From Chromobacterium subtsugae (GTDB lineage Bacteria > Pseudomonadota > Gammaproteobacteria > Burkholderiales > Chromobacteriaceae): 64,000 nt of DNA. The stretch spans positions 124,001-188,000 of the forward strand of contig NZ_JYKA01000002.1 in assembly GCF_001676875.1 (NCBI RefSeq), read 5' to 3'. The translations under genes and the position numbers were made by a program. The notes under the pieces were generated by a model. It was not told the origin of the DNA, searched no databases, and worked only from the letters and a program-made list of their open reading frames with translations. Positions 1-8,193 of this stretch are shown here, piece by piece (the stretch's first letter is position 1; each line of letters opens with the position of its first letter).

Positions 1-1155
1 AGCGACATGGTGATGCCGGCCATGCTGCAAGTGACCCGCGATCTGGACGCCGACAGCCGCCACGTGCCCACCGCCCTCAACGCCTTCCTGCTGGGCGGCA
101 TCGCCCTGCAATGGCTGATCGGCCCGCTGTCCGACCGCTTCGGCCGCCGGCCGCTGCTGCTGGCCGGCGTCCTGGGCTTCGCCGCCGCCTGCGCCGCCGC
201 CGCCGGGGCGCAGCAGATCGAAAGCTTCAACCTGCTGCGCTTCGCCCAGGGCACCGCGCTCGGCTTCGTCATCGTCGTCAGCTACCCGGCGCTGCAGGAA
301 ACCTTCGCCGAGGAGGACGCGGTGCGGTTGATGGCGCTATTGGCCAATATCGCGCTGCTGTCGCCGCTGGCCGGACCGCTGTTGGGCGGCCTGCTGCTGA
401 AGCTGCTGTCCTGGCGCCAGCTGTTCGCCGCGCTGGCCGCCGCCGCCTTGCTGGTGGCGCTGGGCCTGTGGCGGCTGATGCCGGAGACGGTGGGCGCGCC
501 GCGCCGCGACGGCCCCGCGCTGCCGCCGACGCCATTGCGGCTGAAGGCCGCGCTGGCCAACTACCTCGGCCTGCTGCGCCACCGCACCGTGCTGTGCGGC
601 AGCCTGGCGCTGGGCCTGATCACGCTGCCTCTGATCGCCTGGATCGGCCTGTCACCGCTGCTACTGATCCGCCAGCTGGGCTACAGCAACCTGGAATACG
701 GCCTGTGGCAGCTGCCGGTGTTCGGCGGCGTGATCGCCGGCAACCTGGCGCTGAACCGGCTGGCCGGCCGCCAGAGCCTGGCGCGGCTGCTGCGCCTCTC
801 CCTGGCGCCGATGGCCTGCGGCCTGCTGCTGACCGGCATCCTCACCCCGCTGCATCCGACGCTGCCGACCCTGGCCGCCGGCCTCGCCATCTACGCCTTC
901 GGCCTGGGCCTGGGCAACGCCACGCTGTACCGGCTCACCCTGTACGCCAGCGACAGCGCCAAGGGCAGCGTCGCCGCGGTGCTGGGCATGCTGTCCACCG
1001 CCACGCTGGGCGCCGGCGCGGCCTTGCTGGCCTGGCTGAACGCCGGCGACAGCCCGCAAAGCTTCGCCGTCGGCGCCACCGCCGCCGCGCTGCTGGCCGC
1101 GCCGCCGCTGTGGCTGCTGCTGCGCGCGCCGCAGCCGCAGGCCAGCGCCGCCTGA
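1..1155 (+). CDS. MdfA-like MFS multidrug efflux transporter, 5' end outside window
   Basis: Membrane exporter of the major facilitator superfamily, drug:H+ antiporter DHA1 type. The frame is open from base 1, so the N-terminus lies upstream; the first visible residues align with the end of helix 1 of MdfA/Bcr-type pumps. Visible marks are motif A (GPLSDRFGRRP, about residues 39-49 counting from the ATG at 7), an antiporter motif C (SPLAGPLLGG, about 119-128) and roughly eleven hydrophobic helices. The next gene starts 33 bp after the stop on the same strand, so it is probably cotranscribed with the acyl-activation genes and may export their product or confer self-resistance. The substrate cannot be read from the sequence. 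The family call is firm; MdfA versus a close paralogue is not. Confidence 0.85.
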   Translation, partial: SDMVMPAMLQVTRDLDADSRHVPTALNAFLLGGIALQWLIGPLSDRFGRRPLLLAGVLGFAAACAAAAGAQQIESFNLLRFAQGTALGFVIVVSYPALQETFAEEDAVRLMALLANIALLSPLAGPLLGGLLLKLLSWRQLFAALAAAALLVALGLWRLMPETVGAPRRDGPALPPTPLRLKAALANYLGLLRHRTVLCGSLALGLITLPLIAWIGLSPLLLIRQLGYSNLEYGLWQLPVFGGVIAGNLALNRLAGRQSLARLLRLSLAPMACGLLLTGILTPLHPTLPTLAAGLAIYAFGLGLGNATLYRLTLYASDSAKGSVAAVLGMLSTATLGAGAALLAWLNAGDSPQSFAVGATAAALLAAPPLWLLLRAPQPQASAA

Positions 1156-1187
1156 CACTCGTTTCCCCATCGATACCGTAAAGCACC

Positions 1188-2318
1188 ATGACCTCACTCA
1201 AGCATGTCGAAGCGCTGTGCCATCTGGACGATCCCTACCGCGCCGACGCCGAATGCGACTGCCTGTTCGACGCCGCGATGCGCGAGCTGGTGGACTACCA
1301 CTGCGAGCGCAGCCCCGGCTACCGCCAATGGCTGGAGCAGAACGGCTTCACGCCGGCGCGCCTGGCCGGCCTGGCCGACTGGTCGCAGCTGCCGCCCATC
1401 TTCGCCAACTATTTCAAGCGCCGGCTGCTGCTGAGCGCAAGCGGCGAAGACGCGCTGGAGCTGACTTCGTCCGGCACCACCGGCCAGAAAAGCCGGATGC
1501 GCTACGACGAACGCAGCATCGGCGCCGCCCAGCGCATGGTGGACCGCATCTTCGACCACTACGGCTGGCATACCCCGGACCAACCGGCCAACTACCTGCT
1601 GCTCAGCTACGAGCCGGCGGGCGCCATCACGCTGGGCACCGCCTACACCGACCAGTTCCTGTGCAAGTACGCGCCGGTCAACCGCGCCGTCTACGCGCTG
1701 CGCCACACCGGCAAGGGCAACGAGTTCGATCCCTTCGGCGCGATGCGCGCGCTGCAGGAATTCGCCGCGGAAGGCCTGCCGGTGCGCATTTTAGGCTTCC
1801 CGGCCTTTCTGTGGTTCACGCTGGAGCGGATGCGCGACATGGGCCTGCCGCCGCTCGCCCTGCATCCGCAATCGCTGGTCTTCCTCGGCGGCGGCTGGAA
1901 AACCCATGCCGACCAGGCGATTCCCAAACTGGAGCTGTACCGCCGGCTGGGCGAACAGCTGGGTCTGCCGGACGAACGTTGCCGCGACGGCTACGGCTCG
2001 GTCGAGCATCCAGTGCCCTACGTCGAATGCCCGAACCACCGTTTCCACGTGCCCAGTTGGGCCCGCGCCTGGGCGCGCGACACCGCGACGCTAGCGCGGC
2101 TGCCCTACGGCGAGCCCGGCTTCCTGCACCTGGTTTCGCCCTACATCACCTCAAGCCCGGCCCATAGCCTGGCGTTGAGCGACCTGGCGGCGCTGCACCC
2201 GGCGGCCAGCTGCGGCTGCGGCCTGGCCACCGACTGGTTCGAGCTATTGGGCCGCGCCGGCACCAGCAAGAGCCGCAGCTGCGCGATGGCCGCGTCCGAA
2301 CTGATCAAGGAGTCCTGA
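1188..2318 (+). CDS. LuxE-like acyl-protein synthetase
   Basis: 376-residue protein of the LuxE branch of the PaaK/ANL adenylating family. LuxE activates a carboxylic acid as acyl-AMP and passes the acyl group to its own cysteine for reduction by LuxC. The nucleotide-binding Ser/Thr/Gly loop SSGTTGQKS is at 94-102, a Cys-Gly-Cys-Gly motif lies near 343-346, and a C-terminal cysteine at 365 (SRSCAM) sits where LuxE enzymes carry their acyl-accepting cysteine. Length matches LuxE. The ATG is 33 bp after the transporter stop, and the stop falls 2 bp before the LuxC-like gene, whose ribosome binding site AAGGAG lies inside this gene. No luxA, luxB or luxD is present, so a role in luminescence is not implied; the acyl substrate is unknown. 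Confidence 0.8.
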   Translation: MTSLKHVEALCHLDDPYRADAECDCLFDAAMRELVDYHCERSPGYRQWLEQNGFTPARLAGLADWSQLPPIFANYFKRRLLLSASGEDALELTSSGTTGQKSRMRYDERSIGAAQRMVDRIFDHYGWHTPDQPANYLLLSYEPAGAITLGTAYTDQFLCKYAPVNRAVYALRHTGKGNEFDPFGAMRALQEFAAEGLPVRILGFPAFLWFTLERMRDMGLPPLALHPQSLVFLGGGWKTHADQAIPKLELYRRLGEQLGLPDERCRDGYGSVEHPVPYVECPNHRFHVPSWARAWARDTATLARLPYGEPGFLHLVSPYITSSPAHSLALSDLAALHPAASCGCGLATDWFELLGRAGTSKSRSCAMAASELIKES

Positions 2319-2320
2319 AC

Positions 2321-4723
2321 ATGTATCTGATTGATGGAGAATTGCGCGCCCAGCTCACGGCGGACGACGCGCTGGCCGCGCTGCGCGCCCGACTGGCCGA
2401 CACCCTGGCCGCGGAGCCGGATGTCGAGGCCGTACTGTCCTGCGCCGAGCGTTTCGCCGACGCGCTGGCGCGCGCCGGCGGCCACCCGCTGCTGGACGAG
2501 GCCGGCCGCCTCGCCCTGGCGCGCTTCTGCCGCCGCGAAGCGCTGCAAGCCAAGCTGGAGCGCGAACTGGACGAGCGGCCGTTCTCGCTGCGCCGTCACG
2601 ACTACCGCGAAGCGCGCTTCGAAGCCTGGCGCCCGCTGGGCCTGGTGCTGCACATCACCCCGTCCAACGCGGCGCTGCTGCCCTTCATGGCGGCGCTGGA
2701 AGGCCTCTTGGCCGGCAACGTCAACTGGCTGCGCCCCAGCGCCAGCGACCAGGGCCTGAGCGCGCGGCTGCTGGCCGAATTCCTGCGCCACGACCACAGC
2801 GGCCGGCTGGCCCGGCGCGTCGCCGTGCTGCCCATCGCCAGCGACCGGCTCGCCCCGCTGCTGGCCGAGGCCGACGCGGTGTCCGCCTGGGGCGGCGACG
2901 CCGCGCTGGCCGCCATCCGCGCGCAATTGCCGCCCGGCTGCCGCTGGATAGACTGGGGCCACCGCGTCAGCTTCGCCTATCTCGACCCGGCCGCCGGCGA
3001 CGCACAACTGGACGCGCTGGCCGACGATGTCTGCCGCCACGACCAGCAGGCCTGCTCCAGCCCGCAATGCCTGCTGGTGGACTGCGACGACGCGGAAACG
3101 CTGCGCGGCGTCGCCGCGCGGATGGCCGCCGCGCTGGCGCGCCGCGCGCCTCAGTGGCCGGCGCTGCGGCCCGACCTGCAGGAAGCCGCCGAGATCAGCA
3201 GCCAGATGGCCTTTCTACGGCTGGACCAGGCCTTCGCCGGCCTGGACGGCGAAGTGCTGGACGGCGAAGGCTGGCGGCTGGCCTGGAACGCCCGCCATGA
3301 ACTGGCGCCGTCGCCGCTGTTCCGCACCCTGCAGTTGCGGCCGGCGCCGCGCGCCGAACTCTCCGCCATCCTGCGCCCCTGGCGCACCCGCCTGCAAAGC
3401 TGCGGCCTGATCGCCCCGGCGGCGCGCCTACCGGAACTGAGCCGCGCGCTGCTGGCGGCCGGGGTCAGCCGCGTCGCGCCGGCCGGCCGCATGCACGACG
3501 GCTACGACGGCGAGCCACACGACGGCGTCTACGCGCTGCAACGGCTGTCGCGCCGGGTGTCGGCCACGCTGGACGCCGCCGCGCTGCCCGGCCACGCCCA
3601 CCTGGACGCGCCGCCGGCCGAGCCCGAGGGCCTGGCCGCGCTGCCGGTGATGGACAAGGCCGACTTCCAGCGCCAGGGCGCCAACGCCAAGGCCCAGCTG
3701 TTCTTCCGCAGCGGCGGCAGCAGCGGCGCGCCCAAGCTGGCCGGCTTCAGCTATCGCGACTACCACCGCCAGATGCGCGCCGCCGCCGACGGGCTGTTCG
3801 CCGCCGGGCTCGACCCAGCCGCCGACCGGGTGATGAACCTGCTGTACGGCGGCAAACTGTACGGCGGCATGCTCAGCTTCTTCACTATCCTCGACCACAT
3901 GGGCGTCGCCCAATACCCGATGGGCGGCCCGTCCGACGACGATTTCAGCGAGATCGCGCGCTTCATCGTCGAGCAGAACATCAACACCTTGGTCGGCATG
4001 CCCGGCACCTTGCACCGGCTGTTCGAATGCGAGAACAAGCTGCTGCGCGGCTACGGCGGCGTGCGCAAGGTGTTCTTCGGCGGCGAGCACATCAGCGACG
4101 GCCAGCGCGCCTACATCGGCAGCTTCGGGGTGGAGCTGATCCGCTCCGCCCTGTATGGATCGGTGGATGCCGGCCCGCTCGGCCACGGCTGCCCCGGCAG
4201 CGCCGACGGCGAATTCCACCTGCTGGCCGAAACCCAATGGCTGGAAGTGTTGGAGCAGGACAGCGACCGCCCCGCCGCCGCCGGCGAAATCGGCCGCCTG
4301 GTGTTCACCTCGCGCGAGCGCGAAGCGCAGCGGGTGCGGCGCTACGACCTGGGCGACCTGGGCCGCTGGCTGCCCGGCCGCTGCGCCTGCGGCCTGGCAA
4401 CGCCCCGCTTCCAGCTCACCGGCCGCCACGGCGCGCTGCTGCGGGTCGGCACCATCTTCGTCAATCCGGCCGAGCTGAGCCGGCAAATAGGCCTGCCGCT
4501 GCAATGGCTTGTGGACCAGGCGGACAGCGGCTGCGACCGCATCCGCCTGCTGGCCGACGGCGAGCCCAACCGCATCCGCGCCCAATTGCTGCAGGACCCG
4601 ATGCTGAGCGAAGTCGTCGGCGGCGGCCTGCTGAAACTGGAAATCTCCCCGACGCCGGCGGCCGAATTCCGCCGCCATCCGCACAGCGGCAAGACGCCGC
4701 TGGTGCTGGACCTGCGCCGTTAA
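2321..4723 (+). CDS. Two-domain enzyme: LuxC-like acyl-CoA/acyl-protein reductase fused to PaaK-like adenylating domain
   Basis: 800-residue fusion. Residues about 1-420 match LuxC, the NADPH-dependent reductase that converts activated acyl groups to aldehydes: an HITPSN segment at 111-116, the catalytic cysteine 245 in QQACSSPQ, and the LuxC-type tail around 389-404 (GRMHDGYDGEPHDGVY). Residues about 440-800 form a PaaK-like ligase with loop SGGSSGAPK at 464-472, a GGEHISDGQ segment near 587-595, LYGSVDAG at 611-618 and a C-terminal CACG pair. LuxC proteins are usually about 480 residues and stand alone, so the extra domain is unusual. A strong AAGGAG sits 9 bases before the ATG. It probably activates and reduces an acid, handing intermediates between this protein, the upstream LuxE-like enzyme and the next ligase. 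Substrate and product are unknown. Confidence 0.8.
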   Translation: MYLIDGELRAQLTADDALAALRARLADTLAAEPDVEAVLSCAERFADALARAGGHPLLDEAGRLALARFCRREALQAKLERELDERPFSLRRHDYREARFEAWRPLGLVLHITPSNAALLPFMAALEGLLAGNVNWLRPSASDQGLSARLLAEFLRHDHSGRLARRVAVLPIASDRLAPLLAEADAVSAWGGDAALAAIRAQLPPGCRWIDWGHRVSFAYLDPAAGDAQLDALADDVCRHDQQACSSPQCLLVDCDDAETLRGVAARMAAALARRAPQWPALRPDLQEAAEISSQMAFLRLDQAFAGLDGEVLDGEGWRLAWNARHELAPSPLFRTLQLRPAPRAELSAILRPWRTRLQSCGLIAPAARLPELSRALLAAGVSRVAPAGRMHDGYDGEPHDGVYALQRLSRRVSATLDAAALPGHAHLDAPPAEPEGLAALPVMDKADFQRQGANAKAQLFFRSGGSSGAPKLAGFSYRDYHRQMRAAADGLFAAGLDPAADRVMNLLYGGKLYGGMLSFFTILDHMGVAQYPMGGPSDDDFSEIARFIVEQNINTLVGMPGTLHRLFECENKLLRGYGGVRKVFFGGEHISDGQRAYIGSFGVELIRSALYGSVDAGPLGHGCPGSADGEFHLLAETQWLEVLEQDSDRPAAAGEIGRLVFTSREREAQRVRRYDLGDLGRWLPGRCACGLATPRFQLTGRHGALLRVGTIFVNPAELSRQIGLPLQWLVDQADSGCDRIRLLADGEPNRIRAQLLQDPMLSEVVGGGLLKLEISPTPAAEFRRHPHSGKTPLVLDLRR

Positions 4724-4768
4724 ACCTTGCGCCGGCCGTCCGCGGACGCCGGCGCCGAAGCCGCAATC

Positions 4769-6031
4769 ATGAATCCAAAGCTGAAATCACTCGTCGACCA
4801 CGCCCGGCGCCATTCGCCGTTCTATCGCCAGCTGTACCGCGCGCTGCCCGCCGAGGGCTGGCGGCTGTCCGACCTGCCGCCGGCCGATCCCGACCACTAC
4901 TGGCGCGGCTCGCAAACGCTGCGCGACTGGCCGGTGCTGACCGCGCCGCTGGACGACGGCCATGTCTTCAAGACCGGCGGCTCCACCAGCGAGGGCAAGC
5001 TGTCGGTCTTCAGCCGCGCCGAGTGGCAAGCCTTCGTCCAGGCCTTCGGCGGCGGCGTCGCCCGCCAGCTGCGGGCCGGCGACCGCGTCGCCAACCTGTT
5101 TTTCGCCGGCGACCTCTACACCAGCCTGCTGTTCATCCACGGCGCGCTGTCGCGCGCGCCGCTGCCGCTGGTGGAATTCCCGTTCACCTGCCATGTCGAC
5201 GACGCCGTGCTGGCCGACGCCATCCGCCGATATGAGATCAACGCGCTGACCGGAGTGCCGGCGCAGCTGCTGCGCTTCGCCCACCACCTGGCGCATGCCG
5301 GCCAGACGCTGGCCGGCGTCGATACCGTGCTGTATGGCGGCGAAAGCCTGTTCGGCGAGCAACTGGCGCTGCTGAAACAGGCTTTTCCCCAGGCCCGCAT
5401 CGCCTCGGTGGGCTGCGCCAGCGTCGACGCCGGCCTGATAGGCTATGCCGAGCCCGGCTGCCGCCACGGCGAGCACCGGGTGTTCGACGACGACAGCCTG
5501 GTGGAGATACTGGACGAGGCCAGCGGCGAGCCGATCAGCGAAACCGGCCGCTGCGGCGTGCTGACGCTGACCAATCTGCAGCGCCGACTGATGCCGGTGA
5601 TCCGCTATCCCACCGGCGACCTGGCCTGCTGGCGCGAGCCGCCGGGGCCGGCGCGCAAGTTCGCGCTGCAGGGCCGCTCCGGCCAGGGCCACCGCGTCCG
5701 CGTCGGCACGCTGTCGCTGTTTCCGGCGCAACTGGCGCCGCTGCTGGAAAGGCATGCCGAGCTGTTGGCCTGGCAGCTGGCGATAGAACGCCGGGACGGC
5801 CGGGACGCGCTCAGCCTGCTGCTGGCCAGCCGCCGCCAGCTGGATTGCGCGGCGCTGCGCCAGGACTTGCTGGCCGCCCAACCGGCCATCGCCGCGCTGT
5901 GCGCGGCCGGCCAGCTGCGCCTGGACATCGTCCAGACCAGCCCGGAGCGGATGCGCACCCATCCGCGCTCCGGCAAGCTGATGCGGGTGGTGGATCTGCG
6001 CGACTACCAAGCCGAGGAGGCGCAGCCATGA
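4769..6031 (+). CDS. PaaK-like AMP-dependent ligase
   Basis: 420-residue adenylate-forming enzyme related to phenylacetate-CoA ligase and coenzyme F390 synthetase. It carries the glycine/serine-rich ATP loop TGGSTSEGK at 69-77, a VLYGGESLFGEQ segment and a typical lysine-containing C-terminus (RTHPRSGKL), the last similar to the end of the preceding fusion protein (RRHPHSGKT). The open frame extends upstream to a TTG at 4727, but the ATG at 4769 begins a normal family N-terminus (HSPFYRQLY follows), so I use it. The stop TGA overlaps the ATG of the next gene (ATGA), indicating translational coupling. With the LuxE-like enzyme and the fusion this makes three adenylating domains in one operon; whether they act on the same or different acids is not visible. 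Confidence 0.8.
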   Translation: MNPKLKSLVDHARRHSPFYRQLYRALPAEGWRLSDLPPADPDHYWRGSQTLRDWPVLTAPLDDGHVFKTGGSTSEGKLSVFSRAEWQAFVQAFGGGVARQLRAGDRVANLFFAGDLYTSLLFIHGALSRAPLPLVEFPFTCHVDDAVLADAIRRYEINALTGVPAQLLRFAHHLAHAGQTLAGVDTVLYGGESLFGEQLALLKQAFPQARIASVGCASVDAGLIGYAEPGCRHGEHRVFDDDSLVEILDEASGEPISETGRCGVLTLTNLQRRLMPVIRYPTGDLACWREPPGPARKFALQGRSGQGHRVRVGTLSLFPAQLAPLLERHAELLAWQLAIERRDGRDALSLLLASRRQLDCAALRQDLLAAQPAIAALCAAGQLRLDIVQTSPERMRTHPRSGKLMRVVDLRDYQAEEAQP

Positions 6032-6948
6032 GCGCCCGCCATCCCGCCGCCGCCTGGGCGCGCGACTACCAGGCCGGCGACGCCGCCGCGGTCAGCGCGC
6101 TGTTCCGCGCGGTCTACGGCGACCACTACGTGTATCCGGACGTCTACCTGCCCAGCCAGATCGAGCAACGCAACGCCAGCGGGCAATGGCATTCGGCGGT
6201 GGCGCTGCTGGACGGCCGTCTGGCCGGCCATGCCACGCTGTGGCTGGACCCGGCGCGGCCCGGCCAGGCCGAGCTGGCCTTGAACGTGGTGCATCCGGAC
6301 GCGCGCGGACGCGGCGTGGCCAGCCTGCTGGGACGCCATCTGCGCGCCGCGGCCGGCAGCCTGGGCTGCGGCCTGCTCACCATCAAGCAAGTCTGCTCGC
6401 ACCCGCAAAGCCAATACCTGGCGCAAACGCTGGGCTTCCACACCAGCGCGCTGATGCTGGACTACGTGGATTCGCCGTTCGGCAAGCCCGAGCCGGAAAG
6501 CATCGTGCTGGGTTGCCTGCCGCTGCGGCCGCGGCCGTTGCCCGAACTGGCCTGGCCGGCGGAATGGGAGGAATGGCTGCGGCCGCTGCGCCAGGCCTTC
6601 GGTCCCGGCGCGCCGGCGGCGGCGCCGACGCGCTTGCCCGGCCTCAGCCTGGCGCGCCACGGCCAGCGGCTGGAAGTCGTCGTTCCGCAGCCCAGCGCGG
6701 CGCGGCTGGCGGAAATCGCCGCCCTGCCGGCCGGCCAGCTGATCTACCTGAAGCTGGCGCCAAGCGCCGACGCGCTGGCGCTGCGTCCGCGGCTGGCAGA
6801 GGCGGGCTTCCGCTTCGGCGGCCTGCTGCCCGATGCCGGCGGCGGCTGGCTGCTGTTGTTTCTGCGCGGCCAGCGCGGCGACGCCATCCGCTTCTGCGAC
6901 GCCGGCGCCGAACAGCTATACCGGCTGGATTTGCAGCCGGCGGCTTAA
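6028..6948 (+). CDS. GNAT-family acyltransferase
   Basis: 306-residue protein with an N-terminal GNAT fold: LALNVVHPDARGRGVASLLG contains the acyl-CoA binding Arg-Gly-Arg-Gly loop near residue 91-95. The C-terminal half (about 180-306) has a regulatory-like beta-rich look with no family I can name. The ATG overlaps the previous stop (ATGA) and has GAGGAGG about 8 bases upstream, so the start is secure. GNAT enzymes transfer acyl groups from CoA or carrier-linked thioesters to amines; in this operon it could condense an activated acyl group with an amine, or acetylate the product. It ends tail-to-tail with the YbjQ-like gene, the two stop codons overlapping. Confidence 0.75.
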   Translation: MSARHPAAAWARDYQAGDAAAVSALFRAVYGDHYVYPDVYLPSQIEQRNASGQWHSAVALLDGRLAGHATLWLDPARPGQAELALNVVHPDARGRGVASLLGRHLRAAAGSLGCGLLTIKQVCSHPQSQYLAQTLGFHTSALMLDYVDSPFGKPEPESIVLGCLPLRPRPLPELAWPAEWEEWLRPLRQAFGPGAPAAAPTRLPGLSLARHGQRLEVVVPQPSAARLAEIAALPAGQLIYLKLAPSADALALRPRLAEAGFRFGGLLPDAGGGWLLLFLRGQRGDAIRFCDAGAEQLYRLDLQPAA

Positions 6949-7295
6949 GACGGACGGGCCGCGTCCAGCGGCTCCACCCGCACCGCGGTGCCGTAGCACA
7001 GCACCTCGGTCAGGCCGGCCATCACGTCGGTGGCGTCGTAGCGCATGCCGATCACCGCGTTGGCGCCCAGCGCCGCCGCGTGCTCGCACATCAGCGCGTA
7101 GGTTTCGGAGCGCGCCTGCTCGCACAAGCTGGTATAGATGGTGATGTTGCCGCCGAACAGCGACTGCAAGCCGCCGAGAAAATTACCCACCACCGAGCGC
7201 GAGCGCACCGTAATTCCGCGCACCACGCCCAGATTGGCCACCACCCGGTAGCCGGGCAGATCGAAAGTCGTGCTGACCATTTTTGCCGGCAACAT
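6945..7295 (-). CDS. YbjQ-family (UPF0145) putative metal-binding protein
   Basis: 116-residue protein of the YbjQ family, a small oligomeric beta/alpha fold of unknown function, sometimes called heavy-metal-binding. The family pattern is clear: GYRVVANLGVVRGITVRSRS near residues 15-34, then GLQSLFGGN, YTSLCEQARSETY and GANAVIGMRYDA. The ATG at 7295 has GAGGAG 6 bases upstream; an internal ATG six codons later is less well placed. It is 62 bp downstream of the ComB-like gene on the same strand, with a 7-bp GC hairpin (7313-7331) between them, so it may be either cotranscribed or separately expressed. No function can be assigned from context. Confidence 0.85.
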   Translation of the reverse strand: MLPAKMVSTTFDLPGYRVVANLGVVRGITVRSRSVVGNFLGGLQSLFGGNITIYTSLCEQARSETYALMCEHAAALGANAVIGMRYDATDVMAGLTEVLCYGTAVRVEPLDAARPS

Positions 7296-7357
7296 CGCAT
7301 TCTCCTCAAGTCGGCCCGCCCGATGCGGGCCGGAAACGAATCGGGAACCGCCGCGCC

Positions 7358-8068
7358 TCACAGCGCGCGATACTCGCCTGCCTGCAGACGCGGCACGCAG
7401 GTGCTGACATCCAGCTGCGCCGCCAGTTCGATATCGTCGGCGAAGCCGCGCTCGATCAGTTCCAGGCTGGACGTGCACTGGCGCAGATGGCTGAGCAAAT
7501 CATGCCTGGCCAGCAAGAACGCCGCTTCGGCCGCCTGCGCCTCCGGCGACTTGCTGCCAGTCAGCCGGTGAATGATGGCGCCGGCGCCGATGAAGTCTTC
7601 GAAGGCGAAACGCAGCTCGCCGTCCGGTGCGCGTTCGCCCGCGGCGATCAGCCGCACCGGCGCGCCCTGGCTGCCGGCGTATGCCGCCACCGCGGCGGCA
7701 TTGCGCAGACAGCCCGCCACCACCTCGCCCGCCGCGCACTCCAGGCTCAAGGCGGCGCCGTTCGGCGAGGGCAGCACCAGCCGGCTGCCGGCGCTCAGCG
7801 CCCGCATCGAGACCGGCGACAACGACAGCTTGTTGCGGCTGCGCTTGCCGGCCAGCTGGGCCTTGCGCTCGGCGGCGAAGGCTGCGGCGCCCTCGTCGTC
7901 GGGACGAAAAGGCAGCAGCGCCGCGCCGCAGCCGCAGCCGATGTCGACGCAGGTGCTGAACGACAGCACGTCGACAATCACGCACAGCGCCGCCTGCCCA
8001 TCCAGCCGACGCACGCCCGGCAGGCCCCATTCCAGCCCAATATCGTATTCCTGCTGCCCTTGATACAT
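7358..8068 (-). CDS. ComB-family (2-phosphosulfolactate phosphatase-like) protein
   Basis: 236-residue protein with the ComB fold: IVDVLSFSTC near 31-40, LPSPNGA, a glycine/asparagine segment (CLRNAAAVAAYA), then GERAPDGELRFAFEDFIGAG. In methanogens ComB dephosphorylates 2-phosphosulfolactate on the way to coenzyme M; most bacteria with this family do not make coenzyme M, so the physiological substrate here is unknown. Two adjacent ATG codons (8069-8071 and 8066-8068) follow the ribosome site AGAGGG; the second gives better spacing. The protein is cysteine-rich around 40-47 (Cys40, Cys45, Cys47). It lies just after the terminator of the DUF3224 gene, so it probably has its own promoter within a very short gap or relies on readthrough. 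Confidence 0.75.
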   Translation of the reverse strand: MYQGQQEYDIGLEWGLPGVRRLDGQAALCVIVDVLSFSTCVDIGCGCGAALLPFRPDDEGAAAFAAERKAQLAGKRSRNKLSLSPVSMRALSAGSRLVLPSPNGAALSLECAAGEVVAGCLRNAAAVAAYAGSQGAPVRLIAAGERAPDGELRFAFEDFIGAGAIIHRLTGSKSPEAQAAEAAFLLARHDLLSHLRQCTSSLELIERGFADDIELAAQLDVSTCVPRLQAGEYRAL

Positions 8069-8088
8069 CATTCCCTCTGTACGAAAAA

Positions 8089-8121
8089 ACCGCCACCAGC
8101 CCTTGAAGGCTGATGGCGGCG
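8089..8121 (-). terminator. Rho-independent terminator after the DUF3224 gene
   Basis: A 12-bp stem with one mismatch (CCGCCACCAGCC pairing with GGCTGATGGCGG, loop CTTGA) is followed on the minus strand by six T residues. It lies 73 bp after the DUF3224 stop and about 18 bp before the ComB-like gene's start codons. Confidence 0.75.
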
Positions 8122-8193
8122 TCACTGATGGTTTTCCAGTACTGCGCCGCAAACACTGCCACGGCAGCATGACAAGCCGGTGATGCCTGTGAT

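Noticed and set aside
3428-4684. Long minus-strand open frame opposite the LuxC-ligase fusion gene
   Set aside because: It is rich in glutamine, arginine and valine with no domain or start context, the usual shadow of a high-G+C coding strand.
1-6948. A bioluminescence (lux) operon
   Set aside because: LuxC- and LuxE-like proteins are present but there is no luciferase (luxA, luxB) or acyl-transferase (luxD) gene in the window, and the extra ligase, GNAT and MFS genes do not belong to lux operons.
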